DNA of 64,000 bases from Mytilisepta virgata (taxonomy: Eukaryota > Mollusca > Bivalvia > Mytilida > Mytilidae), in the NCBI GenBank assembly GCA_028015205.1, contig CM051520.1:35765528-35829527 (forward strand), in the 5' to 3' direction. A model generated the notes under the pieces. The model was not told the DNA's origin and made no database searches. It saw only the letters and a program-made list of their open reading frames with translations. Made by a program: the position numbers and the translations under genes. Shown in pieces: positions 44,871 through 57,469 of this stretch (positions are counted from its first letter, which is position 1; each line of letters starts with the position of its first letter).

Positions 44871-45301
44871 AGTATACATATTTTTGCTTTTTGTGTTGAA
44901 GTTGATATCCGGTTTTCAGTGTTGTCTTTGTTCGATTGATGTCATGGAACCAGTCTAGATCGTAGTAGTGAAAATGTATTGAAAATAAGACCAGCACTTA
45001 TATATTTACTATTGAATTTGATTATTAGTCCCCTGTACTAGAAACGTTTAGGAGACTACAGTTTCAATTATAATCATAATAATAATAAAGAATAGTACCA
45101 ATACCATCCACTTCGCCGTAATTTTATTTCGAGTATATATCAATTACAAAGTTGAATGACAGACATCGGGAGTGTGCGAGGGTTCTAGTACTTGGTAAAT
45201 TAAGAACAGTCAACATCGTGTGTTGTCACTTTACCAATATGCCGCATGTTCATGATGTTAGTCCGTAAAAGTACTACTGATGTCTTTATTGCAGTCCTAT
45301 T
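44871..45301. other. LINE 3' flank and spacer
   Basis: Probable LINE 3' UTR to about 45090 (AATAATAATAAAG), then unremarkable sequence. Confidence 0.4.
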
Positions 45302-45701
45302 TAAGGATGCTCGCTGGTCATGTATTGGTCTTTTTGTCAGATTTTCGAAATCCTCGGGTTTTATCCATTTCTTAAACATTATTTTGTTTTGCCAATAAAC
45401 CCCTACTTTTTCTTTTATAATTCAATCATATATACCGTAAAATGGTAATTGACAAAATCTTTTGAAATCCTTTTTAATTTTTCATACATTTTTGAGAGAC
45501 TGAATTTGCCAATGCAAAGACAAGGAAAAATCTAGAGAAAACCCATTTCCTGCAATTTTTCAAGGCCTTATACCTCTAAAATGAGCACATGAACCTATAT
45601 TTTTTTCTTGCTTATTTGTTTACTATTTATATGTTCTCTCAAACTAAAACACTTATTTCAAATGCTATTTATTTCCTATTAGACCAGCGATCATCCTTAC
45701 G
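45302..45701. mobile_element. 400-bp inverted-repeat element (MITE-like)
   Basis: The tips TAAGGATGCTCGCTGGTC (45301-45319) and GACCAGCGATCATCCTTA (45683-45700) are inverted with one mismatch. There is no coding capacity. The target duplication is unclear. Confidence 0.6.
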
Positions 45702-47280
45702 CCACCCCTACAGCAGACAGTATTAGTTACCTTTCACAATATAAGCATAAGTATTAAACTGAAATTAATTTGTATATCTTTCCGGCCTTTGTTTACGACC
45801 TCTTAAGATTTCATCCCAACCCACTGTAGCCGTAGATTCACCAATGTCCATCACAGGTAAAAAATAATAATAATTGGACCGCCACCTGATATCTTACGAT
45901 TATTTATTAAGCGCATTTAAGATTAAAATAAGTATATTGTTTATCATTGAAAATACTTCAGTATTACATAATATGTATTTGCATATTTACAAATATGAAA
46001 TGCCCTTCCTAAATAAACAGTCATAGCAATAAACATATGCTAATTTGTCAACTATTTATGGCCTAAAATACAACATGCAATTATATTGTATTTCTTTATC
46101 TTCGAATATATATATACTCATATTCATTTTGAACAATTGAAAGGATTGCTCCTTTGTACGAATTTGACAAGGTATTACAATAAATGTACCATAAAGAGCA
46201 TGTTTGGCATTTAATGCCATGTTATTAACAGGGTTATAATTTTATGATATATGTATTTATTACATGTATCAGTGAAAAAGTATGTTTAGTTTTTAATCCT
46301 CCCACCCTTAATAGGGGTTATCCTGCTATGTTGTTCGTGAGAAAGTGTTTCTTAATGTTAAATATTGTGTCATTAACTTACAGTCATGACAAGTTTTTCA
46401 CAGGCAACACGTTATTTCGTTTATTATACATGTTATATTTCAACAACCTTTAGATTGGTCAGAAATATAAGAAAAATAAACACAATAAATTCAAAAGCAA
46501 CACGTCTGTTTGAAGTATAATTGTTTAATTTAAATACCGTTTCCATTTGCTTTGACGAGTTATACTTGGAAAGGTAAGGTAAAGAGTGGTTCTGAGTGGA
46601 CTTCTGTTTTAAACTACATTAATGGTTATGTTAATCACAGATGACACGGAGATTTCTCCTCATTACTAACCGATAAAGGTTTATACAGACTCAATATTCG
46701 ATCGAACACTAATGCATAAAAGTCGAAAAAACTGCGACATATATAATATAAATTAAGTAATTTTATTTTAAACCGAACAGTTACTATTATCACGAAGTTG
46801 ATATTTCCGCTGATGGGCCCAGGTCTACGAGGGTATCTCAAGCTCAGCTGCTAGAATTTTTATACCATCAGAAATTTGATAATTTAAATTTACTGTTACA
46901 CAAATGTTAAAAATGGTTAAAACTAAGTTTATATCTTTGAACATAGCCCGTTTTTTTTGTGAAAAAAATATTCTGATTCTAAAAGGAAGGAAAAATATAA
47001 TCTGTTGCAGCAAGGGCAAAAAAAAATCTGTTTTTCATAACTATGGAAAAAAAATTCTGATTTAGATATATTTAAAAAAAAATTGAATCCGAGAGATGAT
47101 TTAAAAAAATCACTAGCATTACAAGAAAAACTTTAGACCATTATTTAATACAAACCTGACTTGATTTATTTTGAACATAATAAAAGATTTTCCTTAGTTT
47201 TTCAGTCATACTTGACCTTTTAGTGATTAACAATCAAGATGAAGAGCAACAATTATGACAATCAAAGCATTGTTCCTTTT
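45702..47280. other. AT-rich intergenic region
   Basis: A short GC-richer patch at 45770-45860 gives a brief minus-strand open frame without stops, and nothing is recognised in it. The rest is AT-rich. Confidence 0.45.
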
Positions 47281-48722
47281 TTAGCTCAACTGGCCAAAGG
47301 CCATGTGAGCTTTTATCACTTGGCGTCCGTCGTCTTTCCGTCCGTCGTCAGTCCGTTAACTTTTCACATTTTAATCTTCTCCTCTGGAACCACTGGGCCA
47401 AATATAATTAAACTTAGCATCTACGTAAGGTCCTTTATAAAGATTGCTGATTTCGTTCCAATCGGACAACAAACGTGGCCACCATGGGCAATTGTTGTTT
47501 CTGATTGGACGACTTTTCAAAAATCTTCTCTGAAACTGCTGGGTCAAATGGAACAAAAGTTGGCAGGAAGCATATATTATGGGAGGTCCTTTATAAAGTT
47601 TCCTAATTTTGGACTACAAATATGGCCGCCATTGGCAGTTTTTCTTTATGATTGGTTGATATAAAAAAATCTCTGAAATCGCTTGGCCAAATGGAACAAA
47701 ACTTGACAGAAAGCATCTGTGGGAGGTTCTTTACAAAGTTTCCTCATTTCGTCCTGATCGGTCAAAAAAGATTGCCACCATATATAATTCTTGTTTCTCA
47801 GTGGTTGATTAAAAATGTTTTTTTCTTCTCTGGAACTGCTTGGACAAATGGAACGAAACTTGACAGGAAGCATTTATGGGAGGTTCTTTACAAAATCTCT
47901 TTATGTCATCCCGGTCGGAGTACATATATGGTCACCATTGGCAGTTCTTGTTTCTGATTGGCTTATATAAAAGAATATTCTACTCTGAAATCGCATGCCC
48001 AAATGGACGAAACCTGACAGGAAGCATATATGGGAGGTCCTTTATAAAGTGTCCTCATTTTGTCCCTATTGGAATACAAATATGGCCGACATGAGCAGTT
48101 CTTGTTTCTGATTGGCTGATATCTGAAGTCGCTTGGCCAAATGGCATGAAACTTGACAGAAAACATTTAATATGGAGGTTCTATACAAAATTCCTCATTT
48201 CGTCCTGATCAGGCAACAAACATGACCGTCATGGGTAGTTCTTGTCTTTCATCGGTTGATAATTTTCTTCCTTGAAACCGCTTGGCAAAAGGGAACGAGA
48301 CTTGACAGGAAGCATGTGTTGGGGTTTTTTTTACAAAGTTTCCTCCTTTTGCAATTCTTGTTTCTGATTGGTTGATTTAAAACAATTTATTTTCTCTTAA
48401 ACTGCATGGCCAAATAGAGCCAAACTTGACAGAAAGTGTCTATGACATATAACAAAAATCTGCAGAACCGCAGAATTGCTTGAAACCAAACATGTTCTGA
48501 ATGTTCCTCTTAATGTGCGCACATGGGAAATACATGCAAATATCTTCTGGAGAATATGCTGACCTGTAAGTAGAAGGACCTCGATCAAGAAAAATTTGGT
48601 TCCTACAAGGCTTACCACACTTCATAATAATGGGAGAATCGACTTCTCTTTTTGAGGTACATCAATAAAAATGGCTTTTATACCAGGTGAGCGATACAGG
48701 CTCGGCCCTCTGAGCCTCTAGT
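47281..48722 (-). repeat. Dispersed repeat A, full-length antisense copy
   Basis: On the + strand it opens with TTAGCTCAACTGGCC, GGCCATGTGAGC and CACTTGGCGTCCGTCGTC (complement of the family tail). It has seven to eight units of about 150 bp (GCTTGGCCAAATGGAACAAA, GACAGGAAGCAT, GGGAGGTYCTTTA, ATGGCCGCCAT) and closes with CAGGTGAGCGATACAGGCTC and CTCTGAGCCTCTAG (complement of the head). At 1.44 kb it is the longest copy here. A related fragment is at 52440-52475. Confidence 0.82.
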
Positions 48723-49019
48723 TTAAATATGCATACATGTACATATACCCTATGTGTGTCTACTCAGTACTGTGTGGAATTATGATTATTATAATAAAAT
48801 GTTTGAACTCTAAAATTTGGAAACATGTGGTATACGTATGATGGTTTAAAGGTGTATAACAACAGACTAGACTGTGAATGTCTTAAACCACAATCGACAC
48901 CACCACCCGGGGGATATCATAGTGACTATGCTATTTATTTACGAGACGGACCTATGTACATTTGATGGTCTCATTAATGAAATTGACGAATTGTCACTGA
49001 TCAGTAACACGTAACTGAT
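48723..49019. other. Spacer
   Basis: No feature is seen. Confidence 0.4.
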
Positions 49020-51655
49020 AACGATATTAATAATATTGTTTCAGAAATAAATAATAATTTACAATTGCGGCTGAAGAAACATTCGGCAAGATAGAAAGTC
49101 GAAAGAAATACACGAAACATAAAGACTCCAAACCATGGTTTAATAGAAAATGCGCCGTCAGTAGAAAAAAATTTAACAAAGCTCGCAAGAAATATAGTTT
49201 TTTTTTAAATGTCGAAAATCGACGTGCTATGAAACTAGCCAGTAAAGAACATAAATCAGCTCTTAACAAGTCAAATGTCGAATATAAGAAAAAAGCTGCC
49301 GTTAAATTACGGGAAATGTCTAAAAAGGATACTAAAAGCCTGTGGAAAATTTTAAATAATGTAAGTAATTGCAAGAAAAATCAAAATGATGACGATATAT
49401 CTGCAAAAATTATTTGATCACTTTAAAAAGTTAAACGAAAATGAAGATCCAGATAGAGACATAGATCCCGAGTTTGACTTTGATAATATTCCAGATGAGG
49501 TTGATTTGTTTTTGAATGATGCAGTTACAGAAATAGAAATACAAAAAGTGGTGAGAAACTTGAAAAATGGAAAAACATTTGGTTGTGATGGTATTTTAAA
49601 TGAATATACAATGTATTAAAAGAACGATTGACGATTTGATGCCAGTTTACATTAGACTCCTCAACTTAATTTTTGAAACAGGAATAGTGCCAGAAAGTTG
49701 GTCTACGGGCGTGACGATCACAATTTTTAAAAATAAAGGCTCGCGATCTGATCCTGAAATGTACAGAGGTATATCACTAATTCATGTTTTAATAAAACTT
49801 TCTCTGCAATTTTTAATAACATATTAAATGATTACGCAGGTCATGTAGATCTTATCTCAAAATCGCAAGCGGGTTTTCGAAAAGGATTCTCAACAGTGGA
49901 CAACATTTTTTTCCTCTATTCTCTTATAACAATTTTATTTTTCTCTTGGCAAAAAACTATATTGCACATTTGTAGACTTTAAAAACGCCTTCAATACTGT
50001 ATGGAGATCGGGTTTTCGGCAAAAAATGCTAAAATATAATATTAAAGGCAAGATATTTATAGTTATTCATAACATGTACCAAAATATCAAAAAAGGGAAA
50101 TGTGTATTCAGATTTTTTATTTCACATGCAGGAGTTAAGCAAGGACAAAATCGATCGCCTTTTTTATTTTCTTTGTTCCTCAAATGATCTGGAAAACTAT
50201 TTTGTTGAAAATAATGTAGAAAGCCTAGATAAAATTTCAAATTTATGTCAAGAAACACTTCAAACTAATGTTAAATTATTTCTTATACTTTATGCTGATA
50301 ACACGCCTTTTCTGTCTGAAACTCCTAAAGGATTGCAAGAAACCTTATCTCACTTTGAAAATTACTGTGATTTCTGGAAATTGAAAGTCAATACAAATAA
50401 AACTAAAGTTGTGATTTTTAGTAAGCTGAAAGTAAAAAATAACCCGAATTTTAAAATACATGGAGATAACATTGAAAACATTGATTCTTATTCGTATCTT
50501 GGTATACTCTTCAATTTCAACGGTAGTTTTTGTAAAGCACGTAAAACACTTATCGAACAATCGAAAAAGCCCTTATATGCACTGTACCGAAAAATCAGAA
50601 ATATTAGCATTCCCATAGATTTACAGTTCAAATTGTTTGATTCTTTAGTTAGCCCAGTCTTACTTTACTCATCCGAAGTATGGGGGGTTTGAAAGCGTAA
50701 TGGATGTAAAGAAAGTGCACCTTCATTTTTGTAAGAATATTTTGAAAGTGCGAAATAGTACCCCAAATTACATGGTTTACGGTGAACTAGGAATATTTTC
50801 TATGGAAACTATTGTTAAACGTAGAATAATCTTATTCTGGAATAGTCTTCTATTATCCATTATGTATAAAATTATGTTAAATTTACATGCACAACATCCA
50901 TCGAATTTTAAATGGATCTCAAATGTTAAATCCATTCTGGATGAATATGGGTTAAGTTTTATCTGAAGAGGGGGGGGGGGTCAAATTGCTACGGACAGGC
51001 AAATATTAAAATCGCTAATTTCCCGACAATTAAAAGACCAATTTATCCAACACTGGTTTACTCAAAGGAATAATTCATCAAGAGGTACATTTTATTCTGA
51101 TTATAAAACGGAATTCCGTTTCGAACCATATTGTTAAATTTGAATCTTAATGAAAAAATATATATTACTAAACTTAGATGCTCAAATCTGAAAATCCCTG
51201 TAGAGACTGGAAGATGGTCCGGGGTAGGGGATGAATATCATTAATTATTTATTTGTGAAAAACAGAAAATAAAAAATCTCAGAGATAAATACTTACCCCA
51301 GTAGTATACTGTTAATCCAAGGGAATACAAATTAAAAGGACCTTTGATGTATTGCCATGTTGAGCTATATAGAAAGCTGGAAAATTTTATAAAAATATTA
51401 ACCAGATATTTATAAATTATGTATATTTATTTTGTCTTGATTAATTATTTACTTATTTTTTAGTATGTGGTGTGTTATATGTGTGTATGTGGTGTGTTAT
51501 ATGTGTGTATATGGTGTTATATGTGTGTATGTGGTGTGTTATATGTATGTATATATGACTATTATTTGTAATTTTGTATATATTATGTCCTCTTGTACAC
51601 CTGTGTGTCTGAGGTTTATAAATAAAGTATTGTCTTGTCTTGTCTTGTCTCGTAA
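49020..51655 (+). mobile_element. 5'-truncated LINE with mutated RT catalytic box (YADN)
   Basis: It starts in the region between endonuclease and RT (SRKKFNKARKKY; SKKDTKSLWKILNNV, about 49150-49370). RT blocks follow: NLKNGKTFGCDGILNEY (49560), PESWSTGVTITIFKNKGS and MYRGIS (49690-49770), TFVDFKNAFNTVW (49967-50005), GVKQGQNRSPFLFSLFLNDL (about 50130-50190), LILYADNTPFLSET (50283-50322), KTKVVIFSK, then SPVLLYSSEVWG (50652-50687) and HFCKNILKV. The second catalytic Asp of YADD is Asn, and there are several frameshifts and stops. The 3' end is AATAAAGTATTG followed by TCTTG repeats (51633-51653), parallel to the TCTTA tail of the 23-26 kb LINE. Confidence 0.85.
51463..51565. repeat. TGTGTATGTGGTGTGTTATA minisatellite in the LINE 3' region
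   Basis: About four copies of a 20-28 bp GT-rich unit (TATGTGTGTAT, GTGGTGTGTTATAT), just before the LINE tail. Confidence 0.75.
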
Positions 51656-54600
51656 AAATCATGAAAACTCCGAGACATATTGGGTTTGACATGTTTGAAG
51701 ACAGCAGATTAATTAAAACAATCACGTTTAGCTTGAACAAGCAATTATCGAAATTTTGAAGAAAAAAAATATAATTAATGTGCCATTTGTGATCAGTTGT
51801 ATATGGAATGGTCATTAGTTGGTCGCCTTTCAAAATTTACCGGTGCCATACAAATGTATTTACCAAGATAGAAAAATCAGGAATTAATATTTTTAAAAAT
51901 AGCAATTTTGCGACTAAACATTTCTATGGGCCATATTGTGAAAAATGTAGGGCCGCATCGTCAGCCAGCAAGTAGATTTACGACAGGTATAAACTCGATA
52001 ACCACTTTACAACTCATCATGAATCTGCTTCACAGAATTAGGTGTGTTCTGTTCAGTATAACAGATGTCCCCCGTCCTTCCATTGCCACTCTAGCCTCAA
52101 ATATAAAAGTTTACGAAATTAGGAAGTATATGTGCCACAGGTTAAAAACCGGTAAAGACTTTACCACTAATTATGGTCATGCTTCATTTACCAATTTTAA
52201 ATTAGTTGTGACCTGTAGTTGCTGAGAATTTTGTGAGGGACAGGGGCAAACCAGTGTACCACCACCTCTTCGGAGCGGGGGTTTAATTACGGGGCAAAAT
52301 AGAGCAATCCTTTTTTTTAGAATGTCTAATGAACAAAAATTATGTCTGTAAATGATGAAATGCCAAAAGCATTGTCTTTGGTTATTACAACGTTGTTTAC
52401 TAAGACCTCGTTTATAGGACCCTTGAATGACACTTTAAATCCAGGTGAGCGATAACATTTCTTTTGAGCCCTTATTTTTTAACATCACATATTTTTGCCT
52501 AGGAAAACCGAAATTTCAAATAGGACATCAGTAGAATAGTGTGTATAACATCATCATGTTTAATAAAATGACATCATAAAAAACAAGATATCAATCACCC
52601 AAAGAACGGAAACAGTCTATAATTTTCTAATCGTAAGTCATTCATAGATTGTCAGTATTTCCAGTATCATGGAGCGTTTGACCAATTACATATATATCAC
52701 TCCGAAGATTGTAAATAAGATACAATTTTATAACTTTCCCATGTAACCTTCAATATCTTAAATATTATAAAATTAGTGGCCATTAAAGTTATTTTTTTTT
52801 TAGGAAGGATTACAATGTGTTTCGGTGATTGACGACTGTGAAACAGTTGGCTTTTCCCCAACTTCGAACGTCAATTAAATATCCAATAGTCAGTGCAATG
52901 GCTGAAAATATTGTAACCGACATAATCTTTAATGGAAAAGCAATAAGATATGCAACATGCTTAGATGGATCTACAATTATCAAACACTCAAACAGTTTTT
53001 CGTTGCAATGTTGATGTGATTACTGAAATGGTAACGTACATGTATCTATTGGATATGTTTTTCTTTTAACTTACGAATGCAACTGAGATAACGGGAAATG
53101 CTGGCAGATAAAAACTGCAAATATTCCTCCAATAAATTCATTATCTCAAATATGGAATAAAACACGTATAAAGCTCAAAATAAATGAAATAGAGGTAATG
53201 ATGTTTGGGAAGAATAAGATCTTTTACGTTCTTTTGAGTTTTAAAAGCACCTTCAATACATTCAAAATGATAAGATTTTGAATTCTTTTACAGCCATTTT
53301 AAATACTTTGATTTCTCCACAGTCAGCCGGCCTTTTGTTGTGGGACATTTGGGCATAATACATATATCTTAATTGTGCCATTTGTTATGGCACTTATAAT
53401 TTTCATACCTTTGAAGACAAACAACGTGCTCTGCTTTAAAACTGTCCAGAATTTTAAGAAAATATAAAAATGTATGCTGTTACTGCCAGAAATCACCTTT
53501 AAATTGTACCCAACAAAAGACACAAATCAATAATAACATTTAACAAGATTTATTATACACAAGTTTACAAAAAATATTATACAAAATGAAATGTCAACTT
53601 AACTGTTTAAAATATATATGTCCGATCCTTTGTCTTTTCTTTATCCGGAATTCTTCTCGTCACTGCTGCGGGAATCCAAACAGAATATTATGTCCAATCA
53701 GTCACAATTTAGTATGATGTGTGTAACGTAAATAAAAGTATCAATCCAACATCTGAGAACACAAGGATGTTAATGTCTGATCTGATCTGAAAGTGTCCAT
53801 ATATATAATTGTCACGGAAATCTATAGAACACTGTAGAAAGGATCCTCGTAGAAAACTGTAGAACGGAAACTTATAGAATACGGTAGAAGTTTGAATTAT
53901 GATCACTCCAGAATTATCATGTAAGTCAAATAGAAAGTTCTAATCATTCCATCAGTATCTATGATTGTTCCAGTGATTTCTAAACTGCACAGTTATAACA
54001 TTATATGGTAAACAACTATTATGTAAGCATATTATACATGTTATAAGGCCACACAAAACATATTAAGCCAAGATAAATAAATATAATAATTACAACATCA
54101 TAACAATGCCAATATATAAACTTTCTCGTAGATCTTAAATATAACGGGTAATTTCATATGTTTTTAATTTTAATAAATTATTATCGGTAACTTGTAAATT
54201 CAAATAGTCCGATTTACGGCAAAAGTTTTGCTGTCTCAGGTAACGTTTATAAAAAATATTTCGATTTTAGATGGGTATTGTATTTTTATTTCAAGTTGAA
54301 CCCATATCCCAAACTTTTTGCCACAGTGGTAAAATTTTATGACGTGGCTTATTGGGACGTTATGATGACGTCATTAACAGATAATCCTATTTTTAAAAGT
54401 TCACAAAGTTTTCCTGTCCCATTTAACTTTTTGCAATTCTATCATTTTTAAATCTTGTGTGAAAAATCGCTTTATCTACCAAACGTTATTTTGAAACAGA
54501 TAAAAACTTCCACCGGACATATATTTCAGTCAATCATGAAAAAATTATGTCACTTTCATTTTGGCTAAATCAAATGTCACACTTGTGATCTTTTTTAAAA

Positions 54601-54894
54601 CACGGCGACAAATAACTTTCTACATTCTTTCCTGGGTTAACTTTGGTTAGTTTAAACACATTTTAAATTCACCTATTAAATGTTATTTTCGTCTTCTCTA
54701 TTCAAAGCCAAAACTTATAAACATGAAATGAACAGTAAGAAAATTAAATGCCTCTTCAAAAAGGGTGACAAAAAAGTCACAGACGCGATTTTCTTTAAAA
54801 AAAAAACGCCCAAACCTGACTTCGTACAAGTTTCTTAAAATCCCTTTGTTTTAACAAATCGTAAGAATTAAAAGACAAACAATAATCCTCTTTA
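51656..54894. other. AT-rich intergenic region
   Basis: About 3.2 kb without a supported gene. A 105-codon + frame (51908-52225) has no recognisable domain. A GAGCGATAACATTT..GAGCCC fragment at 52440-52475 looks like the end of a repeat A copy. GTAGAA words repeat around 53823-53890. Confidence 0.45.
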
Positions 54895-57372
54895 TCTACA
54901 AGTTGCCAGATAAGCATGATTATACTAATCTTGTACTTAAGTTGAATGATATTGAAAAACAAGATATGTTTAATGAACTTGATTATACAATCAAAATAGG
55001 TGAAGTTTCAAATGCAATTAAATCTTAAAAAATGGAAAGGCTTGTGGTTTTAGTAAGATATTAAATGAAATGATAAAATATGGACAGTATATACTGTGCC
55101 CACTTACATCAAAAGTCTTCAATGAAATATTTTCACAAGGAATCTATAGATCCTAAATCCTGGTTACAAAGTTATGTAACACCTTTGCATAAGAAAGGTT
55201 CTGTATGTGATCCTTCAAATTAAGGGGTATTACAATAATATTAGTTACACAGTGTGCAATTGTCCTAATACGGGAATTTTATTGACCCGATAAATTCCGT
55301 ATTAGGACAATTGCACACTGTGTAACGAATTTATCCTGATTTTGTTATCAGACCACTTATTTATTGTTTTTTTTTCATGATAAATTCCGTATTAGGACAA
55401 TTGCACACTGTGTAACGAATTTATCCTGATTTTTTTATGACACCACTTATTTATTGTGGAATTATTATTATTTGGAAGCAACTCAAAAAAATTTTTTTTA
55501 TTAAGTCAATGGTATAAGGGAGATAATTCGAATTGACTTAATAAAAAATTGCACTGAAATTTATTAGGACAATATCAGCCAATCAAATTGCGAGAAATTA
55601 CTCTAAATCAGGATAAGTGACAATGTCAGTAAATTATTCAATAAAATTTTAGATAATAGACTAACAACATACTTTAAAAAACATGATATCATATGCAAAG
55701 AACAAATAGGCTTTAACGCTGGTGACCGAATTGCGGATCATTTGTTTGTATTAAAAACTTTACTGAATAAATATATTCGGAATAATTCCCAGTCATTATA
55801 TACATGCTTCGTTGACTTCAGACGTGCTTTTGATTCAGTACCACATGCTAGTTTATTCTATAAGCTGAAACTTGTAGGGGTTGGATCCAATTTTTATAAT
55901 ATAATCAAATAGTTGTATAGTAATATCAGTCTATGTGTTAAAATAACAATCCAAAGATACTTATATTAGATATAGTAAATTTAGACTATGCTGTATACGA
56001 CGCATTTCATGGAGTTACCTCTTATCAGCAGCATTAAAACCGAAACATTTGGAAGACCAAAAACCAAACTTATATCAAACAAGAAGTACTCAACCAAAAA
56101 TACCGAAATAGGAAGTCAAATTTCAGCTAAGGAGATCTACCATGTGCAATACAAGGAATGAACCCTTAGTATAAATAGGAAACAAGAGAACTGACTTTTT
56201 CTTATCTTACATTGGTGTTAGGCAGGGAGATAATCCTAGTCAGATCTGTTTAATCCTTTTTTAAGTGATTTACCATGATCACATTTCAATTCTTCTTGTG
56301 ATCTTGTAACTTTATATGATGTAAATATTAATTGCCTTTTATATGCTGATGATTTAGTGTTAATATCAACCAGTAAGAATAGCTTACAAAATTCAATTGA
56401 CAGATTATCAACTTTTGGTAAAGAATGGCATCTTGAGATTAATACTTCAAAGACTGAAGTTTTGATATTTAATAAGGCAGGTAGATTAAAAAAATATAGA
56501 TATTATTCAGATATGATAATATTGAAAATGTTAAAAAATATACATATCTAGGTATCTCTGGTACATTTTCATATGCCAAGTTTGATATTCATAACAAAGG
56601 CTTAAAAGCATTATAAAAATTAAGAAAAGCATTTATTCCATTCAAACCTAAAATTTTCTCATTAAGGACACATATTTAATCGCATAATAAAATAGTATTG
56701 CTATATGGCTCTGAAATATGGGGAGAATTCCAAATACAAAATTTTCTTAAGGACCCTGAAAAAAATTGGAGAATTTAAAACTAGAAAACATCCATTTTAA
56801 AATTCTGTCAATTTGCGATGGGAGTTGGACGAAAGACTTCAAAAATTGGCATGAGAGGAGAGCTTGAAAGTTTACCATTGCTCTTTTATGTATATCTTAA
56901 TATGATAAAATTTTGGTTAAGGCTACAAGACATTTGTGATGAAATACTAGACAATAAGAAAGTCAAATGTAATAATAAAAATGAAGATAACCAAAATTTA
57001 AAATCTTTAAAGAATCAGTAACAATGTCAACTGCCAAACAAGAATCATGGGTAAATTGTATTCATCAGATATTTCAATTTTTGAATCTTGAATCTTGAGC
57101 ACTTATATATCAATATTTCAAAACATAAACAAAATTACATAATAAATAAAGTAAAGCATTGTTTAAAAACAAAATTTATTGATCTTTGGCATAAAGAATT
57201 AAATAATGATAATAAAACAAGAGCCAAAGATGGAAATAAGTTAAGAACATACAGAAAATTTAAATATATATATAAACTTGAACCTTATTTAACTATAGGC
57301 TCAGATGAGCAAAGAAAGGTACTTGCCAAATTTGACTTAGTGATCATAACCTTAATGACTAAATTATGAAGA
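54895..57372 (+). mobile_element. Third LINE, YADD intact but otherwise broken
   Basis: Blocks in order: MFNELDYTIKIGEVSNAIKS (54965-55025), LNEMIKYGQYIL (55060), RGITI (55228), then a palindromic insertion (55241-55620), then ILDNRLTTYFKKHDI and GFNAGDRIADHLFVLK (55650-55760), FVDFRRAFDSVPHASL (55808-55855), an unrelated 250-bp stretch (about 55950-56210), SYIGVRQGD, LLYADDLVLISTS (56336-56373; YADD at 56342-56353), INTSKTEVLIFNKAG, KIVLLYGSEIWGEF (56691-56732), GVGRKTSKIGMRGELESLPL (56821-56880), and a C-terminal basic stretch to 57369. Stops and frameshifts are frequent. It ends about 100 bp before the large inverted-repeat element. Confidence 0.82.
55241..55620. mobile_element. Compound palindromic insertion in the LINE
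   Basis: A hairpin at about 55244-55326 has 28-bp arms (TTACACAGTGTGCAATTGTC and on to CCGTATTAGGACAATTGCAC). The right arm plus its flank is repeated directly at 55380-55458. A further small stem TTATTAAGTCAAT / ATTGACTTAATAA lies near 55500-55545, and an inverted AATCAGGATAA end near 55610. It lies within the LINE RT frame, between the GITI block and the next RT block. Confidence 0.7.
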
Positions 57373-57463
57373 TTTTTATCTTATAAAACTTATTTTTAAT
57401 ATGATATCAGAATTAACAGAAAGTCGTGATTTAATACTGAAGCAAATCTGAGAATGATGGAGT
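57373..57463. other. Spacer before the large element
   Basis: The LINE 3' flank runs up to the TGTCTC target site. Confidence 0.4.
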
Positions 57464-57469
57464 TGTCTC
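57464..57469 (+). repeat. Left 6-bp target-site duplication TGTCTC
   Basis: An exact direct copy of 63563-63568, immediately outside the AG terminus. Confidence 0.85.

Noticed and set aside
51908..52225. 105-codon + strand frame
   Set aside because: No recognisable motif, no splice context, no neighbouring gene. Kept as unexplained rather than called a gene.
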